Positions 12,169 to 23,266 of a stretch of DNA of 64,000 bases are shown here, in pieces (the first letter of the stretch is position 1; the number at the start of each line of letters is the position of its first letter). Under the pieces are notes generated by a model, which saw nothing but the letters and a program-made list of their open reading frames with translations, did not search any database and was not told the origin of the DNA. Source of the DNA: Lepraria neglecta (Eukaryota; Ascomycota; Lecanoromycetes; Lecanorales; Stereocaulaceae); NCBI GenBank assembly GCA_033220425.1, contig CM065648.1, forward strand, positions 1,302,001 to 1,366,000. Direction: 5' to 3'. The position numbers and the translations under genes were made by a program.

Positions 12169-12681
12169 TCATTCATCAACCGGTCGGCACCTTCGCAGTA
12201 TAAACATCCAACCCACGGCGTCCATGGTCAACAACAACCCGCCGGCGACTCTCCCTTTCTCTTCATCTTGCTTGTCATCTTTGAGAACTTGGGCTGTCTT
12301 ATTGCCTTCAGACTGCTTGCTAGATTTAGTGGGCTTAATACCTTCGTTCAACTTGACGCCCTCAAATCTGAGCCCACTAAGATCACCCGACCACTCGCAA
12401 AACATAGCCAGACTAAGTATAAAGTATCCTGGTCTCAAACCCGCGAGATTGAGCAAAGCAAGATCAAACAAGCCGTCTCCTGGCATACGAGCAGGGGAGA
12501 AAGCCGGACCGATCGCCTCACTTCTCTTGAAAGCTCCTACAGAAATAAAGGCTACGAGTTACATACCGGGATCAACCACCACCACTGTGTCCCGCCTCAC
12601 AACCCCGGACCGTAACGCACCAAGGGTAGTAACCGCAATGTCGGCCAAGGTTGAGGAGCACGTGAGCAAAAAGCCGCACAT
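12169..12681 (-). CDS. Possible small gene overlapping BTB copy 1 on the opposite strand
   Basis: Two exons (12681-12567 and 12479-12169) joined by a GTATGT donor and a pyrimidine-rich TGCCAG acceptor (87-nt intron) would give 141 aa. The protein looks natural: TLGALRSGVV, VVVVDP, then DGLFDLALLNLAGLRPGYF, a hydrophobic LSLAMF segment, a Lys/Glu/Asp-rich stretch and VAGGLLLTMDAVGWMF. The family is not recognised. The proposed ATG lies inside exon 1 of the adjacent BTB pseudogene, read antisense, so the true start may differ. The plus strand is also open across much of this region, which lowers confidence. Confidence 0.35.
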
Positions 12682-13494
12682 CAATCAGTACTTCATTCCT
12701 CAACCCTTTCCATTACTTTACGCCCACATACTAACCAAATGGACAGAGATAGCTTCGACGCTATCGTTATCGTCAAACTGGGCCCCTCGAAAACGCCATT
12801 CAACATGCACAAGGGCCTACTATGCAACGCAGCTCCGTACTTCAAAGCAGCGTTCAATGGCAATTTCACAGAAGCGAAGATTGCAGTGCTCGAGTTGCCG
12901 GAGGAGGATGTTGTGATGTTCAAGCGATTCCAGCTGTGGGTGTACACCAACAAGCTCCGTTAGGAGGGAGAGGGAGAGAGGGCGATTGCGTGGGGGACGC
13001 TTGCTGGTATTTGTGATCCTGGTGCTATCTACCTCCACGTTTATAACGACTTTTGAGAGGTTCACCCTCCGTATGCTCCCAATCCTGTCTCGCAACCGCA
13101 TCTATGGCTTGCAAGAAGATACTGACTCCAAACTATCTACAGGTCTCTACATCTTCGGCAAACTTCGCGGTATCCTAGTCCTCCAAAACGCCACGACCGA
13201 CCTCATAGTCGACAACAAGCCACGGAAAATATCGTACCAACTACCCTGCTTCACCGCGTCTATGAGAATCTACCTGACAACTCACCCCTTCGGAAACTGC
13301 TTGTGGATTGGTCTTCGAGTCTCGGTGGTCTGGATATGTGGTTCAGGACCTCTGCGACTGTGGATCAGTGCCCGAAGGAGTTCCTTATTGATCTGACTGT
13401 TGCGCTGTATCTATATAAGAAGGGGACGGTTGGAAATTTTAAGTCTGTGAGGGGGAGTTATCATGTGATAGCGGCTGCGATGGCGTCTGGTTAG
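12638..13494 (+). pseudogene. BTB/POZ domain protein, cluster copy 1, broken
   Basis: The exon pattern matches copies 3 and 4: 12638-12687 (EEHVSKKPHIN), 12747-13006, 13143-13494. The BTB core is clear (DSFDAIVIVKLGPSKTPF, MHKGLLCNAAPYFKAAF, LELPEEDVVMFKRFQLWVYT). Two lesions break it. A TAG at 12961-12963 falls in frame where the paralogues have YEK or LQK. A one-base loss near 13214-13220 shifts the frame between IVDN and a continuing ENIVPTTLLHRVYENLP. After the shift the C-terminal half remains readable to a TAG at 13492. BTB proteins often act as adaptors for cullin-3 ligases; nothing here points to a specific partner. An assembly error could explain one lesion but less easily both. Confidence 0.8.
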
Positions 13495-13895
13495 ACATGA
13501 TCTCGACGCTACGGACTTCGCCTATGCATCAAACATGTATCGCGGGATCATCGCTAAAAGTAAGAATGCTTCCCAAACGTTCCTCCACAGCACTAACCAG
13601 ATCGTCTGACCAGAAACAAGACTTCATGTTGACATGCAACGAATACAAGAATCAGCGGAGTTTAATTAGGTAGCGAATCAATGCTATTGCCCAACATATT
13701 CATTGCCTTCCTTCTGTGCATATCGATAATTCTCAATCAGTTCTTCGAGTGACCACAACTTACGTCGCCTTGATGGGTGTGGTCAAAATTCACTTTTCGT
13801 AGTCAACATTCACCGTACCCACCCTCCAATTCAACTCTTGTGCGTGTGAGTATCTCACTCATCTCTCTTCAATTTCAGATCTGGACTCGGCCAAC
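13495..13895. other. Spacer between BTB copies 1 and 2
   Basis: About 400 bp with no protein-like frame. It is the expected promoter region for copy 2. Confidence 0.4.
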
Positions 13896-14758
13896 ATGCC
13901 GTCAGACGATGAATCGATGACGAACAGCGAGGTAGTGTGAGTGAGATCTCCAAGGCTACGAAGTTTCCTGACTGATTGCCTGAGGTTCACTGTGAAAACT
14001 ATCTTGGATCATCGCTCAGACTTCGAGGATGTGTGTTTGGCACGAGTCACCCTAGTCCTGCCGCCGTACTGACACGAGTCTTTCTAGGGCCAAGCGCGTT
14101 ACCAAACTGTGTGGGTGGGCTATCCGAAGAAAAGTTATCGAACCTAGGAAACAGAGGACAATCTCGTGTGAGCATAGTGGACGTCTCAGGATACACGCTC
14201 GGTTTGCTGACAAAAGCATCCACCACAGAGGAGCACGGGAGATTTTGGAAGAGTACTGGAAGCGCATAGGTGGGAAACCTGAGACTGAACCGCCTGGAAG
14301 GCATCGCCATAGTCCAAGTGAAAGTTGGCCCGCAATTGATACCTTTCGACCTCCACCAAACCCTTCTCTGCAACGCCGCGGGATATTTCAAGACTGCCCT
14401 CCAGAGAAATCTCCTGGAGAGCAAAGAGCAAATCATCGAACTCTCAAGAGATGACCCCAAAGCTTTCACACGCTTCCAACTTTGGCTGTACACGGAAAAC
14501 CTACTTGAGAAAGAGGAGAGCAGGACGGCCATTCCTTGGAAGATATTGATCGATATCTACGTCTTTAGCTATATCCATGGCGTACCGGACCTCCAAAATG
14601 TAGTTATTGATGCTTTCATTGACAAACACGCTGCCTCGCGGACTATGCCAATCAGCACCCTCTCCTACCTCTATGACAAAACCACTAAAAATTCTCCTCT
14701 GAGAAGACTAGTTATTGATCTTACTGCATACTCGGCGGATTTGGATAACACGCAATAA
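13896..14758 (+). CDS. BTB/POZ domain protein, cluster copy 2, short and possibly truncated
   Basis: The confident part is 14270-14758, encoding a BTB core: GIAIVQVKVGP, FDLHQTLLCNAAGYFKTAL, AFTRFQLWLYTENLL, then IPWKILIDIYVFSYIHGV and NSPLRRLVIDL. It ends at TAA 14756-14758, about 60-70 residues earlier than copy 3, just where the paralogues have a conserved WF and FDLAVAQ block, so the C-terminus is probably lost. The 5' end is uncertain: a likely ATG at 13896 (MPSDDESMTNSE) could be joined by a donor near 13932 to an acceptor at 14269, but there may be a middle exon. The intron that splits this region in copies 1 and 3 is absent. Confidence 0.6.
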
Positions 14759-14894
14759 CCACACTTATCGATAACACAGGCTTTTGATTGATATTGCGTC
14801 TCATCGTCCCTTTTCGCATGCTTCGATACAAGTGACCTAGAAGGCTTTGCCGACGGTAGAAGAACAACGAAAAAACCAAGAGACATTGGCCACA

Positions 14895-15805
14895 ATGTCT
14901 GTATCAAAACCCAAATCCACGTCCCACGTCAACCATAATCCTCGGATCGGTGTGTATGTTTTGACCTCAGAACATGGCCTTCCACTACAGAAACTAACAA
15001 AAGGTATATAGGAATTCTTTTGGCCCCACAGTCCTGGTCTGTGTAAGGGCTGCAAAAATATCGTTCACCGTCCACAAAGGCCTACTTCGCAATGCGGTAT
15101 CTTACTTCAAGGCAGCCCTAGATGGGGAATTCCTCGAAACTGAAAAGAATATCCTCGACCTACCTGCAGACAGCGCTCTTGTTTTCAAGCGGTTCCTGCT
15201 ATGGCTCTACACGGATAGCCTCTATGAGAAATCCGAAGATATCAGTGCCATCGCGTGGGAATTGCTAGTCGGTATGTACAGTTTCGAATCTGTTCGCCCC
15301 TGATTCGCACTGAGCTTCCAGTGTTTGGACCATGTCGCCTGCCACAACACATTGTAACACTCAGACATCTACAGACATCTACATCTTCGGAGACGCCCGA
15401 GGCATACATGCTCTACACAACACCACCATATACGCTATCCTCGACAACCATGTCGCCGAAAACGTTGTTCCTACCCATACATTCCATCGGATATACGAAA
15501 ATTTGCCTGACAGCTCGCCTATCCGCAAGCTCTTTGTGGATATGAGCGCATGCATAGGCAGTTTGGATGATTGGTTCAAGAAGCAGGCGACTAAAGATTT
15601 GTGCGCTAGGGAGTATCTTTTCGACCTAGCAGTTGCACAGTGTCTGCTGAGGCAGGGCAAGACCCCGAGAATTACGGACTTCAAGCGTGTGCGCGAGGAG
15701 TATTATGTCAAGGCACCGACGCCGTCCAAAGAAGAGACACGAGGGGTCTATGGTCGGTTTCGAGTCTGGATCAAAGGTAAGATTAATTCCATCACAACCT
15801 TTTGA
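14895..15805 (+). CDS. BTB/POZ domain protein, cluster copy 3, intact
   Basis: Exons 14895-14953, 15012-15271 and 15375-15805 sum to 250 codons (249 aa). Exon 1 encodes a basic leader (MSVSKPKSTSHVNHNPRIG). The BTB fold follows: ISFTVHKGLLRNAVSYFKAAL, NILDLPADSALVFKRFLLWLYT. The C-terminal helical part (IYIFGDARGIHALHNTTI, FHRIYENLPDSSPIRKLF, REYLFDLAVAQCLL) is shared with the other copies. Intron 1 sits in phase 2 at the same place as in copies 1 and 4; intron 2 is shared with copy 1 only. It is the only copy in the cluster without an obvious defect and serves as the reference for judging the rest. Confidence 0.85.
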
Positions 15806-16137
15806 CCGGAGACTTACCACGCCCTCTCTGGCTAGGACAAGGAACGTTCATGTCGAAATCTTCAAGAGAACAGTAGGGGAATGACAGCAGATTGCTAGAG
15901 CCTAGCTAGCGAAATAATGCCATTGAAACTCACTTTTCGATTCGGATGATAACCTTACCGTGAATCTTTGAAGTTTTGAACTGCCACGACACAAATCCGA
16001 GCGGCTGTTATTCCGAATATTTTGTGCAACCTGCGAGCTCACCTTACCCGCTCTCATCCAAACTTCCAAAATCCAATTCACCACAACAACAGCCACACCA
16101 GCCACCAACCATAATACTAATTCATACTCTTTACATC
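15806..16137. other. Spacer between BTB copies 3 and 4
   Basis: About 330 bp. Nothing coding is seen; the last 60 bp are C/A-rich, as expected for the 5' leader of copy 4. Confidence 0.4.
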
Positions 16138-16955
16138 ATGCCTCCAAAAACGGAGGAAGCGACGGAACACGTCAACAAGAAGCCTCGTATCAGTCGGTAT
16201 GCTTCCACTCAGCTTCCACTTTTCTGGTGCCTCGATCCGTGCTAACGAGGAAATATACAGAGACTCGTTTGATGACATTTTCCAGGTGAAAGTAGGTCCA
16301 AAAAAAACTATATTCAAGATACACAAGACCCTACTCTGCAACTCCTCACCGTATTTCAAAGCGGCTTTCGAGGGACATTTCAAAGAGGCTACGGAGCAAG
16401 TTTTCGAATTGCTTGAAGAAGACGTCACGGTGTTCGAGCACTTTCAGCTCAGGCTCTACACCAACAGCATCCTTCAGAAAGGAGAAACCGAGAAGAAAGT
16501 CTCCTGGAATACTCTCCTCAGCCTCTACATCTTTGCAGAAATGCGCGCCATACCACACTGCCAGAACGCAGTCATCGATGTATTAAAGGGCCTCGGAGTT
16601 GATCATCCCTGCCGGTTCTCTGCACAAAGTCTACGACAACACTTCCGAAACATCGCTTATCCGAAGAATGTTTGTCGACTGGGTCGTGTATCTGAACATG
16701 GGGCCCGCCGAGAGACCCAACGAGTTATGGAAAGGCGCCACAAAGGACATGTTTCCGATGGATTTCTTCTGCAACGTGATCTCCGCCCAGTTTGCGCAGA
16801 AGAAGGGCACGAAGCCCAGCACCATCGATTTCTATAAGTCACGCTCAGACTACTATGTCAAAGCTCCCGTCGCTCCCTCCAACTCAGCTGTCAGCGGGCA
16901 GAATACCACTCTATGTCCCTACTCCGCAGATCGAAATCGCTACATCATTTCATAA
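16138..16955 (+). pseudogene. BTB/POZ domain protein, cluster copy 4, frame-shifted
   Basis: Exon 1 16138-16196 (leader ending NKKPRIS) and a second exon from 16261. The BTB core is well kept: DSFDDIFQVKVGPKK, IHKTLLCNSSPYFKAAFEG, FELLEEDVTVFEHFQL. The second intron of copies 1 and 3 is missing, with the coding sequence running straight through SWNTLLSLYIFAEMRAI. At 16588-16590 a run of three G breaks the frame: with two G the reading continues as VLKASELIIPAGSLHKVYDN and on to a stop at 16953-16955. The downstream part (KVYDNTSETSLIRRMFVDW) aligns with copy 3. Either a real one-base insertion or a sequencing error; if an error, this is a functional two-exon gene of about 252 aa. Confidence 0.8.
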
Positions 16956-17194
16956 GCTGACAGCTTAGCAGCCCAAGTAGCGAGTCAATCCGTTACCGTA
17001 CCTTCCAAAGAACAAGTCAACCGGCAGAGGGAGGATAAGCACTTGCATTCGATCAGTGAGCTGTGGGCTCCATCATCTTGCTTAACGGGTATTGACCGGC
17101 CCGCCTAGTCAGAAGTAAGGGGCTGGAAGTCTTCACTGTCGGTACTCGATTCAGAATGATTGCGATGAATCAAAATATCCTTAGCTTGCAAACG

Positions 17195-19729
17195 CTACGA
17201 TTTGACCAGTCTATCACCCTCCTCGCCCTCGCCCTCACTTTCCTCCTCAGTCTCTTCCTCTTCCTCCCCGCTCTCCGTCTCAGTCTCCCCCTCACTACTC
17301 TCCTCTTCACTTCGTTCCCCCTCCTCCTCCTCCTCCTCCTCAGCCAACCAATCATCTAGCGTCTTGTCTTTCCCACCTGTACTCTTGCCCATCCCCTTCG
17401 CCTCAACAGCCTTATCCAACTCTCTACTCGCCGGCACAGACTTCTTCTCCCCATACACCTCTTTTCCGCCCACCTCATCCCTTAACCTGGCATCCGGCTC
17501 CTCCCCCTCCTTAACCCACTCAGGCAACTCCTCATAGCCCATCACTCCTCCAGCTCCAGCGGCTTCGACACCAACTACCAGGCTTGAGGAGCCGATGAGA
17601 AGTCCTTTTCGGTTTTCAGATGGCGAGGGTGTGTGAGGGACTGGTTTTGGCGCTAGGAGAAGTAGAGAGGCTAGTTGGGTGGAGGAAGGGTTGGAAAGAA
17701 GGGCCCGATAAATGCGGGTACGGTCCCGAAGGTCGTAGGATACGTCGTAGCGTGTTAGGTGGAGAATATAAGTCCAGAGGAGGGGGATTGGGTGGGCTGG
17801 TTCTGATGAAGCCTGAAGCTGCTTTGCTTGGACAACGTCATCTGTGGTGGCCGGATTGGTGTCTTGCCAGCCGCTCTCGCTGGATAGATCGAGGGTTATT
17901 GAAGATTCTTGTGCCGGTAGAGCATGAGGTGCTTCTGTTGTGCTTTCTTCCGGAGGAGGAGCGGTGCGATTCAGGTAATGCAGGTACACTTTTGCTGCTA
18001 AGAGGACTATCTGGAGTTTGGCTGCTTCAGACTCATCTGCGAAACCCTTAGCGAGGATGCGCAACACGTCAGGTGCTATATTCTCTTCTTCTGGGAGGCC
18101 AGAAAACTCGCCAACGAGCCAGATGGTGCTGGCTCTTGCCTGTGGACTCATGGTAGTGTCGAGGTTTTTAGCTAGTCGGATGACGGTCTTAACGTGCGAT
18201 TGGGGATTCTGCTGTATCAGATGTCGGATCATCGTCAGTGATTCGGCGACTAGATTCCCATCTTGACTTGAGAGCTGGTTCAGAAGGAGGCGGAGACAGC
18301 GCGCTGATGCCGTGCTGGAATTCTGTGCACAGCGGCCTACTGCTCGGACACTTTCTTGGACCAAGGCAGTGTCTGCAGAGCGGGTGAAATGCTCGAGCTC
18401 GCAGAGAATGAGTTCTTGGAGGTGGGTTTCGCAGTGAGGGAATATCAACGTAAGGACTTCGAACTTGAGGCGGGATACTTCTGGAGCGTCCGTGGAACGG
18501 GCAAGGAAGTGAGTGGCGTATCTGACGAAGGAGTCTGGGTGGAGTAGGCAGACGGCGACAATGTTGTACATGGCAATATGTTGAATGTCTTGTGGACTCC
18601 GCAGCAGGGCTATTAGTGGTCCGATCGCAGTGTTAATGTACTCGGGAGTGCCGAGATGGAGGAAGCAGCGTGCAGTGGAGACGATGACGGCGGAGTTCCG
18701 GCTGGATAAGAGAGGCTTGCAGGTTTTCAAGAATAGCTCCAGGTCTGGATCCAGTACTTGGACTTCTTCGCCGGAGTTGTCCTGCTCGTCGTCACTTCTT
18801 TCGTCATCGTAGAAGCCTTTGCTCTTGTTCTTCTTCAGTCGTTTCGTTCGCGTAGGAAAGCATTGGCGAGCGTATATTGTCAGAAGTCTTAACGTAACGA
18901 GCTGGCCCCACTCATCCATGTCGACCAGCTTTCTGACCAAAGCTCTGTAATGCTTGTGAATGAGATCTATTCGGTCCGGACAGACTTCGAGAAATGCAGT
19001 GACGGCTGGTCCAACCACGAAGTATTGCTTATCTCCGAGCAATGTCGATAGACATTCCAGAAGCTGGGGTAGTGTGTTTGGATCTAGCCTGTAGCATTTC
19101 GGTATTGCTAGAGCAGCTGCTTTCCGGACGTAAGGGCTCATGTCCGCACAGCCTCTCTTAATGGCCAACGATACGATCTGGCTAATGACAGGAACTCTGA
19201 TGCCTGACATGACGCGCAAAGCCATTGCTCGGACCTGGGGACTCTGGTCTGTGAGAGACTTTTGTATCGTATTGATGGATAGCAGCGCTAGATCTGGCTC
19301 TGACTCGGCATAGTGCAACAAGTAGATGTAGACCAGCTTCTTGATCTCAATGTTCGGACTTGCAACATTCTTTACTACAGATGAAAAGAAGGGGAGACAG
19401 GGTTTAGACCGGTACATCATCTATGCATGGGGTCATCAGTATCTAGTCATGGCAGAAAATTGGCACATATTCGTACACTGATGACTTTCCGTAATCCTTC
19501 CAGGATTTCTCTATCATTACGGCTATCTAGTAGCTTCTTGACCTGAAGAAAAGGCAGATCTTTGTTTGAGGGGCGAGAATTGATGCTCCTCGCGGATCCG
19601 GCAGCGGATGCTGCTTCCAGGGTCAGTTCACGTGCTGAACTTTCAATCAGCATCGGCTTCCATGCTTTTGAGCATAGAATAACACGAACCTGTATCCAGC
19701 ATTGAAGATATTCGCGAGATAGACTCCAT
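17195..19729 (-). CDS. APL6: AP-3 complex subunit beta
   Basis: Exons 19729-19690, 19634-19477 and 19420-17195 give 807 aa. The start is MESISRISSML, joined to TARELTLEAA by a GTTCGT donor and a TTCAG acceptor. The adaptin N-terminal HEAT domain covers most of the protein (MMYRSKPCLPFFSSVVKNVA, LVYIYLLHYAESEPDLALL, SPYVRKAAALAIPKCYRLDP, VDMDEWGQLVTLRLLTIYAR). An acidic low-complexity hinge (runs of Glu and Ser/Glu) forms the last 60 residues. AP-3 sorts cargo from Golgi/endosomes to the vacuole; beta is one of the two large subunits. No ear domain follows, as is usual in fungal AP-3 beta. The acidic tail produces a long Ser-rich antisense open frame that should be ignored. Confidence 0.95.
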
Positions 19730-20063
19730 CTTTAGAGATCAAGTTGGCAGCAACTGCTGGCCTTTTCACGCCAGTATCAAATCGTCGTTTTCTCTGGTGG
19801 CGAGTATAGAATAGCCGATGATTAGCCGGAGGCTTGGCGTTAGATTCGAGTCGTTGTCTTTGGATTTCATGCTCCTTCGATGCATTAGATCTCCTTCTAG
19901 TGTCAGCCGAGCACCAAGCTTTAGAGAGGACACTCTAGCTTGCCACACTCCATAATGGAGTTAGAAGGCCCAAACAAGGACGAAAGCTGGATCCTGCTTC
20001 GATCTCATGGATGAAAAAACTTAAGGCGCCCTCGATTAGGTCTTTCAGTGCTCATCAATCAGA
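19730..20063. other. Divergent intergenic region
   Basis: About 330 bp between the starts of AP-3 beta (minus) and the 20.1-kb gene (plus), so a shared promoter region. No further feature seen. Confidence 0.45.
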
Positions 20064-20789
20064 ATGGCCGGTCCGAGGAAGACTCCTATGGCTTTGCCAC
20101 CGGTCCTGTGTGACGACTTCATCAGCTTCGTTCTACGACACCACGAAGCGCCAACCACGTTGATAATCTGTTCCTCTCGAGAGGCTTTCCTTGCAGAGCT
20201 TCAGACCAACATTCAGCAAGGATATCGTGAGAGCCCTCCAGCAAGCTCAAACGATGGCGTTCCAATATCGTTACATCCTCTCCTAATTCCAACCATTCAT
20301 CTCATTGCAAAGTCTCGGTCCGTCAATCTTGTCTTTGTTCCCACATTACCACATCTTCGCGCTTATCTCACGACTTGCGCTGCACCACTCAATCCAGTTT
20401 CATCCCCATCTCCTCCCACAAAACCAGGATCTCAAGTTCCAATCTTGGCTATCTGGGGTCTGGCTCGTCTCCACCGCTCCACTGCTGAGCGCTCTGCACA
20501 AGGTCTATCACGCACCGTAGCGGCAGCTGTAGAAGCAGCGAGCCAGGCAAAACAAAGATTGGTACTCGCAGAGCCTAGCAGGACAGATGATGGCAACAAC
20601 TACAGCGATGCTGAGGCCTCAGATAGAGTATCAGGAGATGCGTGGAAAGAGCATGTGCCACTTTTGAGCGGCAGTGTCAGGTTTGGAGGCGAGGACAGGG
20701 CATGGGCTGGAAAGACAATTGAAGTCGGACGTGTTGTTGCTAAATGGTGCAGATTTGTGAAGCTTGACTATGAAGCTAGTGACATGTGA
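20064..20789 (+). CDS. Conserved-looking fungal protein of unknown function
   Basis: A single exon of 241 aa starting at the first ATG (MAGPRKTPMALPPVLCDDF). It has clear secondary-structure rhythm: a hydrophobic strand TTLIICSSREAFLAEL, a second LVFVPTLPHLRAYL, then VPILAIWGLARLH followed by an Arg/Ala-rich helix, an acidic loop, and a C-terminal VPLLSGSVRFGG and KTIEVGRVVAKWCRF. Alternating strands and helices of this kind would suit a degenerate RecA-like fold, as in some recombination or Elongator accessory proteins, but there is no Walker A motif and I do not claim that role. Confidence 0.65.
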   Translation: MAGPRKTPMALPPVLCDDFISFVLRHHEAPTTLIICSSREAFLAELQTNIQQGYRESPPASSNDGVPISLHPLLIPTIHLIAKSRSVNLVFVPTLPHLRAYLTTCAAPLNPVSSPSPPTKPGSQVPILAIWGLARLHRSTAERSAQGLSRTVAAAVEAASQAKQRLVLAEPSRTDDGNNYSDAEASDRVSGDAWKEHVPLLSGSVRFGGEDRAWAGKTIEVGRVVAKWCRFVKLDYEASDM

Positions 20790-20996
20790 GATACAACATC
20801 GTGTCTACGACATACGCCAGTCGCTAGCAGATTATGGGGAGATTGCAAAATTGAGAATGGACTGGCTATCTACTGAGATGTCCAATGAAGGGCTGGTCTT
20901 CTTTAAGCTCTAGGTGTTCAATGCCAAAAGGAGCATAAAGTTGCAAGTACGTATTATTCAAACATTTTAATTGGTAGAGATGTAATTGACCTTCTA

Positions 20997-21404
20997 TCAA
21001 GGCTTAGAACTATCTGTTATAAACTGCCACTGACGCCCACCAACTCGCGGTTGGCTAAACCGGCCATGGCTTCGGAAGACATGAGCTTTGCGGAAGTTTT
21101 CAATAAGCTCCACGTCAGCGGCGCTGGCATTCCTTGCTCTGCTTCGATCAAGAGCTGCCCAAATTTCCGGAGGCGGATTACAAGATCCAAATGCTAGGTA
21201 GCGATGATTCCGCTTACCGTTGTGAAAGTAGCGGCCCGTCTTATGATTGATCTTGATGGGACAGACTGGAGACATACAAGGGGTGGCCGAATTCTCCCAA
21301 TCTGTTATTGCGTCGAGAAAACCCTGCGTCATTTTAGTTCTATTATGGTCGACTGATAGCGTTGAAAGATTCGTGAGGATGTTAGGCTCGGTGTTGTTAA
21401 CCAA
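20997..21404 (-). CDS. Small hypothetical protein
   Basis: An uninterrupted frame of 135 aa, more likely starting at the internal Met (MTQGFLDAITDWENSATP, 111 aa). The sequence reads like a folded protein, with CMSPVCPIKINHKTGRYF, RYLAFGSCNPPPEIW and a charged helix RNASAADVELIENFRKAH. Four Cys, no signal peptide, no membrane segment, no recognised domain. The gene is convergent with the 20.1-kb gene. Confidence 0.45.
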   Translation of the reverse strand: MVNNTEPNILTNLSTLSVDHNRTKMTQGFLDAITDWENSATPCMSPVCPIKINHKTGRYFHNGKRNHRYLAFGSCNPPPEIWAALDRSRARNASAADVELIENFRKAHVFRSHGRFSQPRVGGRQWQFITDSSKP

Positions 21405-22284
21405 AGAACCCTAGTAGTGGTTATTTTTGATGCTTCTGTGCATATCAAGTGTGCGAATAGTGCGAATATGTTGGACCAAAACGCAGAAGAGCGCCCTTCC
21501 GCCTCCTCGTGGTTTGAATAATACAACAAAGGCCATCTTGTGTGAAGATAAAGGACGAAGTATGAGACAAACGATGCGGTTCAAGTATGTCTATTGTTTG
21601 CATTGACGTTCAACGAAAGAACTGGGTACATTCATTGTCATCAGCTGCCAAGATACAAAACGCGCTTTCAGTGATTCTGCCACTGTCTGTTTCGATAGCT
21701 CGCAAACAAGCCGGGCCTCTTTCACGTCGTCCAGAGTTTGTGAGCAACTCCTACGCTCTTTACATTTCCTGCTAACTAGGAGGCCCAGTAATCTCACTCA
21801 CTGGCTATTCTTAGCCCTTAGATTTGTGCATGTTGTGTTCAGTGTAGTTTAAATGGAGAAGTCTAAGTTGAAAGGTAAGCATGGGAAGGCTGAACTATTG
21901 CAAATCTAAGAGTGATCTGCTCTATTGTCTGTTTTTCGTTCTTCTTTTGTTTCATGTCTGTCATAATTAGCATTTGGGCGCTTTAGGATTTTGTTTCCTG
22001 ATCTTTCGATCAGACAGCAACTACTGTCTAGGCTACAACCTTTTCTCACACCACTAGAATGCCCCCAGCTACGCGTAATCAAATCTGGCTCTAGAATACC
22101 TACAAGTTCAGTTGTGCGCCTCAAAGTATGGACGTGCTCAGACAATCAACATGCATTCAGCCGTTCGGCTGTATTCCACATCTCACATTGTGATGAAACA
22201 TGACAAATTCCACGTCATTTTTTCTGACTTGCAAAAGATACCAACTCGATAACCTACAGCTGAGTCGAATCTTCTAAACATACA
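21405..22284. other. No gene seen
   Basis: About 880 bp, AT-richer than its surroundings, with only short frames on both strands. It includes the promoter of the following membrane-protein gene. Confidence 0.45.
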
Positions 22285-23041
22285 ATGGAGGTCTACAAGC
22301 ATGGCTTGTTCCCGAACGGACGTCCGTTTTCCAGACCGGGTCTTGAAGTCGACGTCCGCACCGACGGCGTTGAAAGTGATGCGCGAGGGACGCAGACCTG
22401 GTACAACGGCAATAACCTTCCTGAATGCTTCGAGCCACTTTATAAGCCTGACGAGACCACTCTTCTCACGCATTTTGAGCGTGACCCAGGACCGTTGCGA
22501 GACAGAATCCTATCGCAGAGAAGAAAGTGGTACGAGTTTTGGCGCATGTGCAGGACTACGTTATGGTTGAGCCTCGCGCTAGTCTTGATTCTGCTTGTTG
22601 CCCTTGCATTTGGCCGTTCTCTTTTGGCAGTCAAACTTTCGTGAGCCCTCTCCAACCATTGGAGGATCCTCCGATAGCTAACAGAATGGCTCAAAAAGAC
22701 AATTAAACCCCGCGTGTGGTGTTCTTCCCACTCCTTCGAGTTCCTGCAATCAAAGATCTCAAACGTCTCCGATAATTTCAAATGGCGACATGCAATTCAA
22801 ACTCTATTGTGGCACGAGCTTCAGCGGCGGTGACATGTTCGTCTACCGATTTGAGGATTGCATCAATGCGTGTGCAAGCTACAATGTCGAAGGGCGCGAT
22901 TTACAGCCGACTTCTAACTGCACCGCTGTCACTTATTGGCCTAGATTCGGTGAAAGTGGTAGCTGTTGGTTGAAGGGAGCGTCTGGGATGCCAGAGGTGT
23001 CTTATCCTGGTTCTGATAGTGCGAAGTTGCTAGAGAGCTAG
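22285..23041 (+). CDS. Single-pass membrane protein with Cys-rich PAN/apple-like ectodomain
   Basis: Two exons (22285-22640 and 22756-23041) give 213 aa. The N-terminal 90 residues are cytosolic-looking and charged, followed by Arg/Lys (RRKWYEFWRMCRT) and one hydrophobic helix (LWLSLALVLILLVALAF). After the helix, exon 2 (SSQTSPIISNGDMQFKLYC) encodes a Cys-rich module: YCGTSFSGGD, EDCINACASYNV, SNCTAVTYWP, GSCWLKGASG. Spacing of C-x-x-C-x-x-x-C and WLK fits PAN/apple-type lectin-like domains in fungal cell-surface proteins. Orientation is type II by the positive-inside rule. The intron was set by a GTGAGC donor and AAAG acceptor, because the unspliced frame stops immediately after the membrane helix. 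Confidence 0.7.
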
Positions 23042-23266
23042 AAGGAGGATGCGGATCAGAAAACAAGACATCCAGTATGAAGGAACCCTGTAAAATTTGG
23101 TCATTCAGTGGACAAAGTCACACCTATAACGCGCAGATGACCATGCACTTGATGCTCAAGTGAAGCGTACGATTGACGGTTCTCTGCTCAAGGGCCGCCG
23201 AAAATTGCAACTTCGATGGAGAAGACTCCCGTCAAGCACCACCTGATCCAAAGCTCCAGCCCCTCC

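Noticed and set aside
12149-12916. 255-codon plus-strand frame running into BTB copy 1
   Set aside because: Its first 150 codons lack protein-like features, and the BTB leader has its own ATG at 12638; the overlap is chance openness.
17202-17537. Ser-rich plus-strand frame opposite the AP-3 beta tail
   Set aside because: It mirrors the Glu-rich acidic tail (GAG/GAA read as CTC/TTC) and is not a gene.
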